Notes under the pieces: generated by a model
Databases searched by the model: none
What the model was told of the DNA's origin: nothing
Seen by the model: only the letters and a program-made list of their open reading frames with translations
In this document: positions 8,328-15,895 of the stretch, piece after piece
Numbering within the stretch: position 1 is the stretch's first letter
How the letters are laid out: every line of letters begins with the position of its first letter
Position numbers and translations under genes: made by a program
From: Candidatus Aminicenantota bacterium
Lineage (GTDB): Bacteria > Acidobacteriota > Aminicenantia > Aminicenantales > Aminicenantaceae
Reading direction: 5' to 3'
NCBI GenBank assembly: GCA_011772495.1
Contig: WVZL01000007.1
Coordinates: forward strand, 1 to 39,461
Length of the DNA stretch: 39,461 nt

Positions 8328-8372
8328 ATGGATAAAAAGAAAAATGACTATATGCCCAAGAGATGGGCATGA
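8328..8372 (+). CDS. Possible 14-residue leader peptide
   Basis: A short frame, MDKKKNDYMPKRWA, lies between the anti-sigma and zinc-ribbon genes, seven bases after TGAGG. Its last codons form the hairpin ATGCCCA-AGAGA-TGGGCAT (8352-8370), which sits just before the Shine-Dalgarno sequence of the next gene. Translation of this peptide would disrupt the hairpin, so it could be a regulatory leader. It is equally possible that it arose by chance. Confidence 0.25.
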   Translation: MDKKKNDYMPKRWA

Positions 8373-8387
8373 AAGAGGAGGTTTAAC

Positions 8388-8969
8388 ATGGCCGAATCAA
8401 CAGGAAAAACAATAGCGCTAGTCATTCTGGTGGTGCTAATACTTTTTTTGGCTTTGCGACTGACTCCCTTGTTTATAGCTCCGTTCGGGGTTTTCACCAA
8501 TATGTTTCGGGCAATACGAATTCCAGATATGGATTTTGATTGGTGGCCTCATGCCTTCAAATGGACTTCGATCTCGATTTTTTCATTAGTGCTTCTGGTC
8601 CTCTGGATTGTGGTGATTGTCTGGGTCTATAGAGATGCAGAGCGTCGCGGCATGAACGGTGTGTTATGGGCCCTGCTGGTGCTCATCGGCAGTATAATCG
8701 GGTTGTTGATCTACCTGATTGTTCGTTCCGATGTACTACCTGCTGCTCAAAAAAGCCAGGCGGCACAACTCTGTCCAGAATGCAATCAAGAAATAGGCCA
8801 GGGTTACACGTTTTGTCCGCACTGCGGGAAAAGACTACAAGGAGGAGTCTGTCCTGGCTGCGGCAAGCCTGTGGAGCCGAGTTGGAAAGTCTGTGCTAGC
8901 TGTGGTGAAAATATAGGAAAAGACAAGTTAAAAAAAGACAACTCAGGTAAAGATAATAAGAAGAAATAG
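8388..8969 (+). CDS. Membrane protein with C-terminal double zinc ribbon
   Basis: 193 residues, starting after AGAGGAGG. Three hydrophobic segments lie at about residues 8-30, 62-86 and 93-113. The latter two, with the YRDAERRGMNGVLWALLVLIG motif between and within them, match the phospholipase D-nuclease N-terminal type of small membrane module. From about residue 124 a double zinc ribbon follows: CPECNQEIGQGYTFCPHCGK, then CPGCGKPVEPSWKVCASCGE, with all eight cysteines present. The tail is lysine-rich. The function is not known; the ribbons probably bind a protein or nucleic acid on the cytoplasmic side. Placement just after the sigma/anti-sigma pair, on the same strand, suggests that it belongs to the same operon. 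Confidence 0.85.
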   Translation: MAESTGKTIALVILVVLILFLALRLTPLFIAPFGVFTNMFRAIRIPDMDFDWWPHAFKWTSISIFSLVLLVLWIVVIVWVYRDAERRGMNGVLWALLVLIGSIIGLLIYLIVRSDVLPAAQKSQAAQLCPECNQEIGQGYTFCPHCGKRLQGGVCPGCGKPVEPSWKVCASCGENIGKDKLKKDNSGKDNKKK

Positions 8970-8994
8970 GACAAACCGCCCGATATGATAATTT

Positions 8995-9019
8995 TGTCAT
9001 TCCCAGCGAGGCGTAGCCA
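8995..9019 (-). repeat. GCAAT-palindrome dispersed repeat, diverged copy
   Basis: GTCATTCCCAGCGAGGCGTAGCC is the reverse-complement form of the repeat seen at 18454-18590 and 25756-25785 (GAAATTGCTTCG...CGCTCGCAATGAC), with several mismatches. Between here and 9210 lie fragments resembling the other repeat family (GAGGGGATAAGTCCTGTCTC at about 9045; GGAGGGGTCAGGCC at about 9091) and no gene. Confidence 0.4.
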
Positions 9020-9210
9020 TCTTGTAAGGAAATAGGCATTAAAAAGAGGGGATAAGTCCTGTCTCAATTTTCAATCTGATCCTTTAATCAAGGAGGGGTC
9101 AGGCCCTCATCCAAAACTCCACCATAAAGACAGTATAAGCCTCTATCTTGGTTCTTGACTTCATATTTTTGGCGTTATAAATTTCCTTTTTAGTAAAATG
9201 GAGGTCTATA

Positions 9211-9780
9211 GTGGCAAAAATACATAATATTGGCTTGGTTTTATGTGTTTTGGCTTTGGCATTTGTCGCAGCTGAGGCTCAAGATCTTAGCAAGTATGAA
9301 CATTTGAAAGAGCCGCAGATCAACAAAATGCCACGACAAAACATGCTGGTCGTGGAAGCCAAAGGCGATCCCAATGTGGTAGCCCAAGAAGCCTTTTCCT
9401 TGTTATTCAGGACTTTCTTCAGCCTGAAGGGAGTTCAGATGTCTCCCCCACGAGGACGCTGGCTGAATGTGTTTACAGATCCTAAAGAGGAATGGGTGGG
9501 CCTTTATGGATTGCCCCTTCCAGAATCCATTACTGAATTGCCGCCTGAAGTCGAGGGAGCAAGAATAGAGTATTGGGAATACGGAGAAGTAGCCGAGATT
9601 CTGCACATAGGTTCTTATAGCGAAGAGACTCCTACTATCGAAAAGCTGCATAAGTTTATTAAAGAGAAAAGTTACAAGATCGCAGGTCCCCATGAGGAGA
9701 TCTACCTTAAGGGCCCGGGAATGGCTTCCGATCCTTCAGAGTATTGGACGATCATTCGCTATCAAGTCAAGAAAAAATAA
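9211..9780 (+). CDS. Secreted GyrI-like small-molecule-binding domain protein
   Basis: 189 residues with a GTG start seven bases after GGAGGT. A signal peptide (residues 1-23, IGLVLCVLALAFVAAEAQ) is followed by one GyrI-like/SOUL-type domain. The telltale pieces are the segment MLVVEAKGDPNVVAQEAFSL near the start, GRWLNVFTDPKEEWVGLYGLPLP in the middle, and the ending VAEILHIGSYSEETPTIEKLHKFI with GPHEEIYL. In cytoplasmic relatives this fold binds small hydrophobic ligands (BmrR, SbmC/GyrI). An exported form has no assigned role; it may bind a small molecule in the periplasm. It is a single gene, and a diverged copy of the GGGGTC repeat begins four bases after its stop. Confidence 0.8.
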   Translation: MAKIHNIGLVLCVLALAFVAAEAQDLSKYEHLKEPQINKMPRQNMLVVEAKGDPNVVAQEAFSLLFRTFFSLKGVQMSPPRGRWLNVFTDPKEEWVGLYGLPLPESITELPPEVEGARIEYWEYGEVAEILHIGSYSEETPTIEKLHKFIKEKSYKIAGPHEEIYLKGPGMASDPSEYWTIIRYQVKKK

Positions 9781-9784
9781 AAGA

Positions 9785-9815
9785 GGGGTCATAAAAAGAG
9801 GAGTCAGGTCTCAAC
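9785..9815 (+). repeat. Short, decayed GGGGTCAGACC-family copy
   Basis: GAGGGGTCATAAAAAGAGGAGTCAGGTCTC starts four bases after the stop of the preceding gene and contains two diverged versions of the family's terminal sequence. Other isolated end fragments are seen at about 11589-11604 (TGGGGATCTGATCCCA) and 12611-12623 (GAGGCCTGACCTC). Confidence 0.4.
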
Positions 9816-9932
9816 TTCCAGCATATCTCCCTTATTTACGATTTATACCGTCCTAGGGCGCAATATTTATTTCTAGTCTTTTCCCAAAATTAGAAAATGA
9901 GTTTCATGTTCCAAAATTATTAAAAAAAATGC

Positions 9933-9961
9933 TTGACAAATAGATACATAAAGGTTACATT
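9933..9961 (+). promoter_or_regulatory. Sigma-70 promoter of the membrane protein/HTH operon
   Basis: TTGACA (9933-9938) and TACATT (9956-9961) have a 17-base spacer. Start of transcription would be near 9968, leaving an A+T-rich leader of about 105 bases before the ATG at 10075, long enough for regulation by the HTH protein encoded downstream. Confidence 0.6.
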
Positions 9962-10074
9962 AAGAGTAGTATGAGTTATAAAAAGATAAATAGATGTTAC
10001 AGTTTTCATTGTTAAAATCTTTGAAGGGAAGGATTAAAGAGCATGGAATTCCATAAATCAGAAAGGAGATGTCA

Positions 10075-10521
10075 ATGAGCAATCAAATTGAGGTGTATGA
10101 CAGAAAGAGAAAAAAATACCGCGGTGGTGGTGTCCTGGGATTTATAGTTTTTTTCATCGCCTGGATAGTGAGAACTCTAATCAAAATGCTTGAACTGAAA
10201 TTGGGAACTCTCTATACAGGCAGCATGATAATCACCTTGCTCGCCATTGTGGTGATGGCATATTTTGCCGCCCGATTGGTAATTGTTGAAAGAAAGATCA
10301 GAAAAGATCCTATCTTAAAAGAAGCGCTATACAACGAGCTGGTGCGATTGAATGAGTTAAAAGCATGGAAAATCGGTTTTTTCTCAATGATCGTATTTAT
10401 CATTCTTGCCGCTTATCTCATTGTAGCTGAATTGCTTAAGGATCCGATGCTTATTGTGGTGGCTGCACTTCTGGTAGGATTTGGCTCTTATAATATCACC
10501 GTATATTTATTGGATAAGTGA
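10075..10521 (+). CDS. Four-helix membrane protein of unknown function
   Basis: 148 residues from the ATG at 10075. An upstream ATG at 10069 would abut the AAAGGAG sequence, whereas 10075 has a normal six-base spacing, so I prefer the latter. The first 18 residues are basic (YDRKRKKYRGGG). Hydrophobic segments lie at about residues 20-35, 46-68, 100-120 and 124-144, with a charged cytoplasmic-type loop in between (VERKIRKDPILKEALYNEL). This resembles the DUF2178-like small membrane proteins that commonly sit directly before a short HTH gene in bacteria and archaea. The gene is followed four bases later by such a regulator, so the two probably form a regulatory pair. Confidence 0.75.
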   Translation: MSNQIEVYDRKRKKYRGGGVLGFIVFFIAWIVRTLIKMLELKLGTLYTGSMIITLLAIVVMAYFAARLVIVERKIRKDPILKEALYNELVRLNELKAWKIGFFSMIVFIILAAYLIVAELLKDPMLIVVAALLVGFGSYNITVYLLDK

Positions 10522-10525
10522 TACC

Positions 10526-10753
10526 ATGTCTGAAAAAATTCTTAAAAACACATTGAAAGTTCAGCGAGCAAAGAAAGATTTAACGCAGGAGCAGTTAGCC
10601 CAATTGGTGGGAGTGACGCGAAAGACTATCAATACCGTGGAGAATGGAAAGTATATTCCTTCGACCTACTTGGCCTTGAGGCTGGCCAAAGTGCTTGGTG
10701 CTCCGGTGGAAGAGCTGTTTCGACTTTGGGAGGATCAAGATGAGATTATTTAA
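10526..10753 (+). CDS. Small helix-turn-helix (Xre/Cro) transcriptional regulator
   Basis: 75 residues, nearly all of it one HTH_3 domain: LKVQRAKKDLTQEQLAQLVG (helices 1 and 2), VTRKTINTVENGKYIPST (recognition helix and turn), then LALRLAKVLGAPVEELFRL. Proteins of this length without any extra domain are typical of the YozG-like group that is encoded behind a DUF2178 or DUF3021-like membrane protein and controls its own operon. It starts four bases after the stop of the membrane protein gene. Its last four codons overlap the start of the 22-residue hydrophobic peptide gene, so all three are probably cotranscribed from the promoter at 9933. Confidence 0.9.
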   Translation: MSEKILKNTLKVQRAKKDLTQEQLAQLVGVTRKTINTVENGKYIPSTYLALRLAKVLGAPVEELFRLWEDQDEII

Positions 10754-10808
10754 ATTAGCTGTGTTTTTATTCGTTCTGTTATTCCTGATTTTTGTATTTT
10801 TCTTCTAG
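10740..10808 (+). CDS. 22-residue hydrophobic single-helix peptide
   Basis: The ATG at 10740 is preceded by GGGAGGA with a five-base spacing, one of the better Shine-Dalgarno sequences in the window, and the frame overlaps the last 14 bases of the HTH gene. The product, MRLFKLAVFLFVLLFL then IFVFFF, has two basic residues at the N-terminus and otherwise forms one continuous transmembrane helix. It is too short for routine gene calling. A small membrane protein tied to the preceding four-helix membrane protein, or a toxin-like peptide, are both possible. The sequence supports translation and membrane insertion but not function. Confidence 0.55.
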   Translation: MRLFKLAVFLFVLLFLIFVFFF

Positions 10809-10815
10809 CTTCGAA

Positions 10816-11448
10816 TCATTTTTTCTTAAAAAAATAGATATTATCCCTGGCCAAGAATGTCTCTATCTTCTCTAGCTTATACCCTGCTTCATCTGCTTTT
10901 TTGACCATTTCCTCTTCAGAGGTAGATTCCGTTGCATATCCAGATTTTACTGGTTCATGCTCGACGATGACTAGAGTCCCATCAGGTTTCAAGGTCGGGA
11001 TAATATTTTTCAACAGCTCCACCGGCTTTTCTAGGTGATGGTAGACATTGATCATGAAAGCAATATCCAGGACTTTGTCAGGAATATTGGGCTTTACTAC
11101 TGTTCCCAGGCAAGTTATGACATTTGTAAAACCCAGCCGCTCGCAGCGCTGTTCGAGGTGACGAAGAGACTTCTCCAGAATATCATTAGCGTAAACCTTG
11201 CCCTTATCGCCAACCCGGTCAGCAAACCACACCGTGAAACGGCCTCTTCCCGCACCTACGTCTCCTATCACCATTCCCGGCTTCAAGCCGATGGTGTCCA
11301 TGATCTTTACGGGCGGCTGTAATAGATTATGTCTTATCTCCCAGGCTTCTACGAATCCCTCTTTTTGTTGAGCCCAAATGGCGCCAGAAAAAGCCACCAC
11401 GACAGCAAGATGAAGAATGATTAGGTTTTTAGATAATGAATTTTCCAT
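10816..11448 (-). CDS. Class I SAM-dependent methyltransferase with signal peptide
   Basis: 210 residues. The catalytic fold is clear: motif I IGDVGAGRGRFTVWFADRVG (about residues 61-80), the acidic end of strand 2 (VYANDILEKSL), motif IV-like LDIAFMINVYHHLEKPVELL, and a final LKPDGTLVIVEHEP. The pattern is that of small-molecule or ubiquinone/menaquinone-type methyltransferases. The N-terminus, however, is a good signal peptide (LIILHLAVVVAFSGAIWAQQ, cleavage after AWA), and upstream sequence gives no sign that it is an artefact of start choice. An exported SAM enzyme is odd because SAM is not expected outside the cytoplasm; the segment may serve instead as a membrane anchor. The gene is convergent with the 22-residue peptide gene, seven bases apart. 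Confidence 0.85.
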   Translation of the reverse strand: MENSLSKNLIILHLAVVVAFSGAIWAQQKEGFVEAWEIRHNLLQPPVKIMDTIGLKPGMVIGDVGAGRGRFTVWFADRVGDKGKVYANDILEKSLRHLEQRCERLGFTNVITCLGTVVKPNIPDKVLDIAFMINVYHHLEKPVELLKNIIPTLKPDGTLVIVEHEPVKSGYATESTSEEEMVKKADEAGYKLEKIETFLARDNIYFFKKK

Positions 11449-11704
11449 AGTATAACTCCTCTCTAATATATACCTGTCAAATTCATTATAGGTTTCATTT
11501 ATTTTTTAGTTACCGCAAGAATGTCCAGAGGGCTCAGGTTTCTAGATTTAAGCTTTAAATAAAACCCATCCCGTCATAGTCTTGAAACTGGGGATCTGAT
11601 CCCATTATTTTGCTCAAGCCATAATTTAGAGATCTAGTCCTATGATTTGGCTTTGTTTAGGATATGGTTACGCATGGCTATAAATTGAGAAATCCTCCTG
11701 CTGA

Positions 11705-12430
11705 CTACCATATTCCTAGGAAGAGACGATAGCGAGTTCGCTTCGTGTATTCTTCGTATCCCTCCAATTCCTTCTGGAGAAAGCGGTCCTCGTTCGCAGT
11801 GCGGTACACATATAAAAATATCATCATCCCAGCGGGAATGAAGGCGTACAGAGAGCCGAGGATGAGTGGGGTAGACAGGTTAACGAAAATTCCCGCTGAA
11901 TATCCCGGGTGGCGTACGATACGATAGGGGCCCGAGTCAATCACCCTGTGTCCTCGGTCTTCTTGGATACGTACAACAGCTTCAAAATGTGGGTTAATGA
12001 GGAGGGCCCAGATGGAGAATCCGGCAAACAATAGGAAGACAAAGCTTCCTGCCCAGGTCCAGCTCATCGGAAGGTATGACCAGCCGAAACGCTCTGCGTC
12101 CAAGCCGGAGACCACCAGGAGCACAAGCAGCAGCGGAGTACTCAGAGCATAAAAGAGTTTGTCAAAAGGCAGGGTAGGTTTAACACGTTTGCTCCTGTGG
12201 ATGGCTGCAGCAGGATCTGTTATGAAGAGGGCTACTCTAGAGGCAAGCAATATCAGCAGGGTCATCCCCAAATAGATCCATCCGCGCCTCCAAGTTATCG
12301 TTCCTGCTGCGCCGAACAAGGCCCCACCCAGGACTATAGAACTGAGTATGAAACGTGTGATTCCATGAACGATAGCAAGTTTCAGCTCTTTCCTTTCCTT
12401 TCCCGGGTCTTTTCTTTGGTTGACCATCAT
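11705..12430 (-). CDS. Isoprenylcysteine carboxyl methyltransferase-like membrane protein
   Basis: 241 residues, with about six hydrophobic segments (near 18-40, 48-66, 90-110, 122-145, 180-210). The C-terminal third holds the ICMT/PEMT signature: GHRVIDSGPYRIVRHPGYSAGI (around residues 162-183), where RHPxY contacts the SAM cofactor, and NEDRFLQKELEGYEEYTKRTRYRL near the end. Bacterial members methylate membrane-associated small molecules or lipids, and the substrate is rarely known. There is no isoprenylcysteine pathway to be expected here, so the name reflects fold only. It is a single gene, pointing away from its neighbour at 12751. Confidence 0.85.
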   Translation of the reverse strand: MMVNQRKDPGKERKELKLAIVHGITRFILSSIVLGGALFGAAGTITWRRGWIYLGMTLLILLASRVALFITDPAAAIHRSKRVKPTLPFDKLFYALSTPLLLVLLVVSGLDAERFGWSYLPMSWTWAGSFVFLLFAGFSIWALLINPHFEAVVRIQEDRGHRVIDSGPYRIVRHPGYSAGIFVNLSTPLILGSLYAFIPAGMMIFLYVYRTANEDRFLQKELEGYEEYTKRTRYRLFLGIW

Positions 12431-12750
12431 GGTTTCCTTGCCTGTATCATATCATCCGGCGATTTTTCATGATAACATGAGCTTAGACTTTTTCCAAAGA
12501 ACCTTTATTTATAGAAGTCTTCATATTTTTAATCTTGGCCAAAGAGACATTGTCTGGACTTCAAAGATTCCTTCTTCATTTTGCATTACCTAGATCAAGT
12601 GTAGAAAGTTGAGGCCTGACCTCAAATATGCTAATGTTATCAATACGGTGATTTGGCTAAGATTAGGTAATAAATCATTAAAGCTATCAGGTAAGCCAAG
12701 AACAAATTCTTGACAATAGGTCTATAAAAACGATTTTACAGGAGGGAACC
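12431..12750. other. Divergent intergenic region without a gene
   Basis: 320 bases of A+T-rich sequence between two divergent genes. It holds a short palindromic fragment, GAGGCCTGACCTC (12611-12623), of the dispersed repeat family. TTGACA at 12710 is too close to the ATG at 12751 to serve as a -35 box with normal spacing, so the start of transcription for the MuiA-like gene could not be assigned. Confidence 0.5.
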
Positions 12751-14400
12751 ATGAAGACAAGAAAATTATCTCTAGTTGTTATTTTGCTCTTCATTTTTAT
12801 GAGCAGCCTCTTCTCTGAAGAGATAACAGCCAAAAGTTCAATAAGCGCGGTAACGATTTTTCCTGACCGGGCCACAATTATCAGAGAAGCAGGCCTTTCT
12901 CTCGGATTGGGAACTCACTCCATCGTGTATGAGGGTCTTCCCGTGACCTTGATTCCCAATTCTCTCCGAGTAACAGGGAGAGGAACCGCAGCGGTCAAAA
13001 TCTTGGGCATAGATCTATCGAGGGAGTATCTTGAAGCCTCTCTTCTTCCTGAAGTCCAGAAACTCCAGGGAGAAATTGATGCTCTGCAGCTGGAGATCAA
13101 CCAGACCCAGGACAGGATCGAAGTCCTCTTAGCCCAGGAAAAATTTCTCAAATCCATCGAATCAACTCATGCTGCTCAGGCCTCTCAAGAGGTCAGGTTG
13201 GGAAAGCCGGATATTCAAAGCTGGGAAAGGGTGATTGACTTTTTGGGCCGTAAACTCCAGGAGGTCAAGGTATCTCAGCTTGAGCAAAAGACGATTCTTA
13301 AAGAACAGCAGACAAAGCTCGATGCTCTCCAGAAAAAACTAAATTCTATAAAACCGCGAAGACCAAAGGAGAGTATGAAGGCCACGGTTATTTTAGCAAC
13401 GAGCCGTCAAGGGAAATTTACACTCAACCTATCCTACACAGTGGTCAACTCACGCTGGACACCTCTCTACACCATGAGGGCTTTGCCAGATTCTTCTGAA
13501 ATCGAGTTTTCCATGTCTGCCAACATCCAGCAGAGGAGCGGAGAAAACTGGGAAAATGTGAAGGCCCTTCTCTCCACTTCTTCTCCAGCCCTGACGCCGA
13601 AGCCTCCTGAATTACCCCCCTGGATACTGGATATCTATACTCCCAGGCCGCCCCTGGCGAGGAAAAAAAGGGCAGTTGCAGGGAAAGAAGTAGGTGGAGT
13701 TTTAGAGGAAGCGGTTACTGTTGCAGAGCCGGCAGAACCGGCGATGGTAGATGCCGAGATGGCTGCGGCCGGGATTTTGGAAACTGGTCTGAATTTGAAT
13801 TTTGCGATCGAAAAGAGTATCCAGATTCCCAGCGATGGGGCACCCCATAAAGTCCCGATTGACTCTCAAAAGATAGAAATGGAATATGACTATATTTCTG
13901 TTCCCAAGCTGAAAGCAGCGGCCTTCCTCAGAGGAAACTTCCGCAATACTCTTCTTTATCCCCTGCTCTCCGGGAACGCTGATCTTTTTGTGGTCCAAGA
14001 TTTCATAGGATCCACCCGGCTTCCCTTCATCGCACGAGATGAAGAAGCGAAGATGTATTTTGGCGAAGACAGGCAGATCGCAGTCCAGCATGAGCGAGTC
14101 CAGAGGGAAAAAAGCCCGCCGGGATTTTTAGGGAAAACCGAGAGAGTCAAACTCGTTTACAGGATAACAGTTCAGAATCTAAGAAAAAACCAAGTCAAAA
14201 TAGATGTTCTTGATCAACTTCCCGTAAGCCAGAATACCAAGATCGAAATCAAGGATTTAAACATCAGACCACAACCCTCAAAAAAGGATGAAAAAGGCAT
14301 TCTCACCTGGACGCTCACCTTGGAACCTCAAGAGAAGCGGGAAGTCCTGATCGGCTTCACTATAGAATATCCCAAAGGCGCCCACATCATCGGCATTTAA
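12751..14400 (+). CDS. MuiA-like protein (DUF4140/DUF4139), secreted
   Basis: 549 residues starting six bases after GGAGGG. A signal peptide (residues 1-22) leads into the N-terminal DUF4140 domain, recognisable from SAVTIFPDRATIIREAGLSL and the following EGLPVTLIPNSLRVTG. A coiled coil spans about residues 105-210 (LQGEIDALQLEINQTQDRIEV and similar heptads). The C-terminal DUF4139 domain holds LSYTVVNSRWTPLYTMRA, a central Pro/Ala-rich linker, and the ending YRITVQNLRKNQVKIDVLDQLPVSQNTKIEI. The family is named for the mucoidy-inhibitor activity of one member, but its biochemical role is unknown; it is probably a periplasmic structural or binding protein. It appears monocistronic. Confidence 0.9.
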   Translation: MKTRKLSLVVILLFIFMSSLFSEEITAKSSISAVTIFPDRATIIREAGLSLGLGTHSIVYEGLPVTLIPNSLRVTGRGTAAVKILGIDLSREYLEASLLPEVQKLQGEIDALQLEINQTQDRIEVLLAQEKFLKSIESTHAAQASQEVRLGKPDIQSWERVIDFLGRKLQEVKVSQLEQKTILKEQQTKLDALQKKLNSIKPRRPKESMKATVILATSRQGKFTLNLSYTVVNSRWTPLYTMRALPDSSEIEFSMSANIQQRSGENWENVKALLSTSSPALTPKPPELPPWILDIYTPRPPLARKKRAVAGKEVGGVLEEAVTVAEPAEPAMVDAEMAAAGILETGLNLNFAIEKSIQIPSDGAPHKVPIDSQKIEMEYDYISVPKLKAAAFLRGNFRNTLLYPLLSGNADLFVVQDFIGSTRLPFIARDEEAKMYFGEDRQIAVQHERVQREKSPPGFLGKTERVKLVYRITVQNLRKNQVKIDVLDQLPVSQNTKIEIKDLNIRPQPSKKDEKGILTWTLTLEPQEKREVLIGFTIEYPKGAHIIGI

Positions 14401-14442
14401 TTATTTTAATGAATTCAATCCTACCGCAATCTTGAGTATAGA

Positions 14443-14567
14443 GATCTGATCCCTGGTAATCCTTAGAGTGCCAATTTTGCCTGTAAAAAGGCCCTTTTAA
14501 GGCGATAAAATAGGCTTAATTTCGAGCTATCTCTTTAAAAATAAAATAGATAGCTTGGTCTGACCCC
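14443..14567 (-). repeat. GGGGTCAGACCAAGCTA-family element, copy C
   Basis: On the minus strand the element begins at 14567 with GGGGTCAGACCAAGCTATC, the most complete end in the window, five bases after the tldE stop. It runs through an AT-rich stretch into AAATTAAGCCT and the internal hairpin GGGCC-TTTTTACAGGC, ending near CTAAGGATTACC. It fills most of the gap between two convergent genes. Confidence 0.65.
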
Positions 14568-14572
14568 ATTAA

Positions 14573-15895
14573 TTAAACGCCGGAGACGACCACGTCTTTG
14601 AAAACCAGGCTCGGTGTACGCCATTCAGAGTAGGTCCACGGGTCGTTAGCGACTTCAACCAGGTTGTTCCAGAACTGAAGATGGTTGCCAGCGATGTTCA
14701 TTTCAGCCACAGCCTGAACGAGTTTGCCTTCTTCGAAGAGATGGCCTATGATGCCGACCGAAGCATCGCCTGTGGTCGAGTTGGAGTTACCGCCCATGAA
14801 GCCGGTGATGACGATGCCCCTGCCGAGGTCTTTCATGATCTCCTTCACGGATCTTTTTCCTGGGGGAATGATCAGGTTCGAGGGGCTTCCTGTGGTGGGC
14901 TCCCATCCCAGCTTTCTGCTGTAGTACCAATCAACAAAGAACTCATTCAATACGCCCTTGTCGACCATGACTCTCTTCTTGGTTGCAAATCCATCATTGT
15001 CGTACAACCGGCTTCCCAGTCCAGCCTTAACAAAAGGATCGTCGATGATCGTGAAATGCTTGCTGGCGATTTTTTGACCTTTTTTGTCGGCCAGGAATGA
15101 TTGTTTTTGCTGGATGTTCCGTCCGAACATGGCTTGCAGAAAACCTCCCAGGATCCTGGAAACATTACGATTCTCGATGATGATGGGAATGGTCTCAGTT
15201 TTGAGTTTCTTCCCTCCAAGAAGGGCGAGGGTGCGTTTGGCAGCCCCGGCGCCTATCTTTTCCGGAGGGGGAAGACCCTTTCTTCTCATAGAGACAGCAT
15301 AGTCGAATCCCATGGGCCTTCGGTCTCCCTCATCCTGGGCTGTCATTTGTCCGGTCGTGAAGTAGACCGTTGCTTCCTGGTATCCTTCGAAGCCATTGCT
15401 GCTCAGCACGGCCTCTTCTAGGTAGCTGTCATAGGCCCGAGCAGTGACAGAGATGACCTTGTCTCCGCCTTTGGAAAGACAAGAATCCTCGATAGCTTTT
15501 ACGGTTTTATGTCTGGCTTCAGGAGTCAAATTTTTGTAATCAGGATCGACCTGTCCGAGATCCATATCTGCCCTTCCCTTGTAGTATTTCGGATCCGGTA
15601 GAGTGCGGAAAGGGTCTTTGGCCAGGAGTTTCGTGGTGGAGACAGCGTTGGAGATGAAATCCTTCAGAGCGTCTTGGCGGAGGTCCGAAGAAGATTGGCC
15701 TGAATAACGCCCATTCACGAAGATTTCAATGGACAGCCCTCGTGTGGAGGCTTCCTTAATGTTCTCCGGTTTGCGCTCCCGGTAGCTAATGTCCACGAAT
15801 CGACGGCGATTGATACTTGCCCGGCAGTCATCAGCTCCAGCGGACTTTGCGACTTTTATGGCCCACGCAGCCAAATCATACATTTCTTTTTTCAT
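14573..15895 (-). CDS. tldE: TldE/PmbA-family metalloprotease subunit
   Basis: 440 residues from the ATG at 15895, whose first bases overlap the tldD stop (ATGA). A longer reading frame upstream lies inside tldD and is not used. It matches the PmbA/TldE family: an N-terminal domain with ADDCRASINRRRFVDISYRERKPENI, and a C-terminal half with FVKAGLGSRLYDNDGFATKKRVMVDKGVL, then SNLIIPPGKRSVKEIM and TGDASVGIIGHLFEEGKLVQAVAEMNIAGN. As in other TldE proteins the HExxxH zinc motif of TldD is absent, so it is the non-catalytic partner of the TldD-TldE heterodimer, which trims unfolded peptides and matures some ribosomal peptides. It has no signal peptide even though its partner carries a Tat signal. 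Confidence 0.9.
   Translation of the reverse strand: MKKEMYDLAAWAIKVAKSAGADDCRASINRRRFVDISYRERKPENIKEASTRGLSIEIFVNGRYSGQSSSDLRQDALKDFISNAVSTTKLLAKDPFRTLPDPKYYKGRADMDLGQVDPDYKNLTPEARHKTVKAIEDSCLSKGGDKVISVTARAYDSYLEEAVLSSNGFEGYQEATVYFTTGQMTAQDEGDRRPMGFDYAVSMRRKGLPPPEKIGAGAAKRTLALLGGKKLKTETIPIIIENRNVSRILGGFLQAMFGRNIQQKQSFLADKKGQKIASKHFTIIDDPFVKAGLGSRLYDNDGFATKKRVMVDKGVLNEFFVDWYYSRKLGWEPTTGSPSNLIIPPGKRSVKEIMKDLGRGIVITGFMGGNSNSTTGDASVGIIGHLFEEGKLVQAVAEMNIAGNHLQFWNNLVEVANDPWTYSEWRTPSLVFKDVVVSGV

Noticed and set aside
12710..12738. TTGACA before the MuiA-like gene as a promoter
   Set aside because: With normal spacing, transcription would start at the Shine-Dalgarno sequence itself, and the -10 match is poor.
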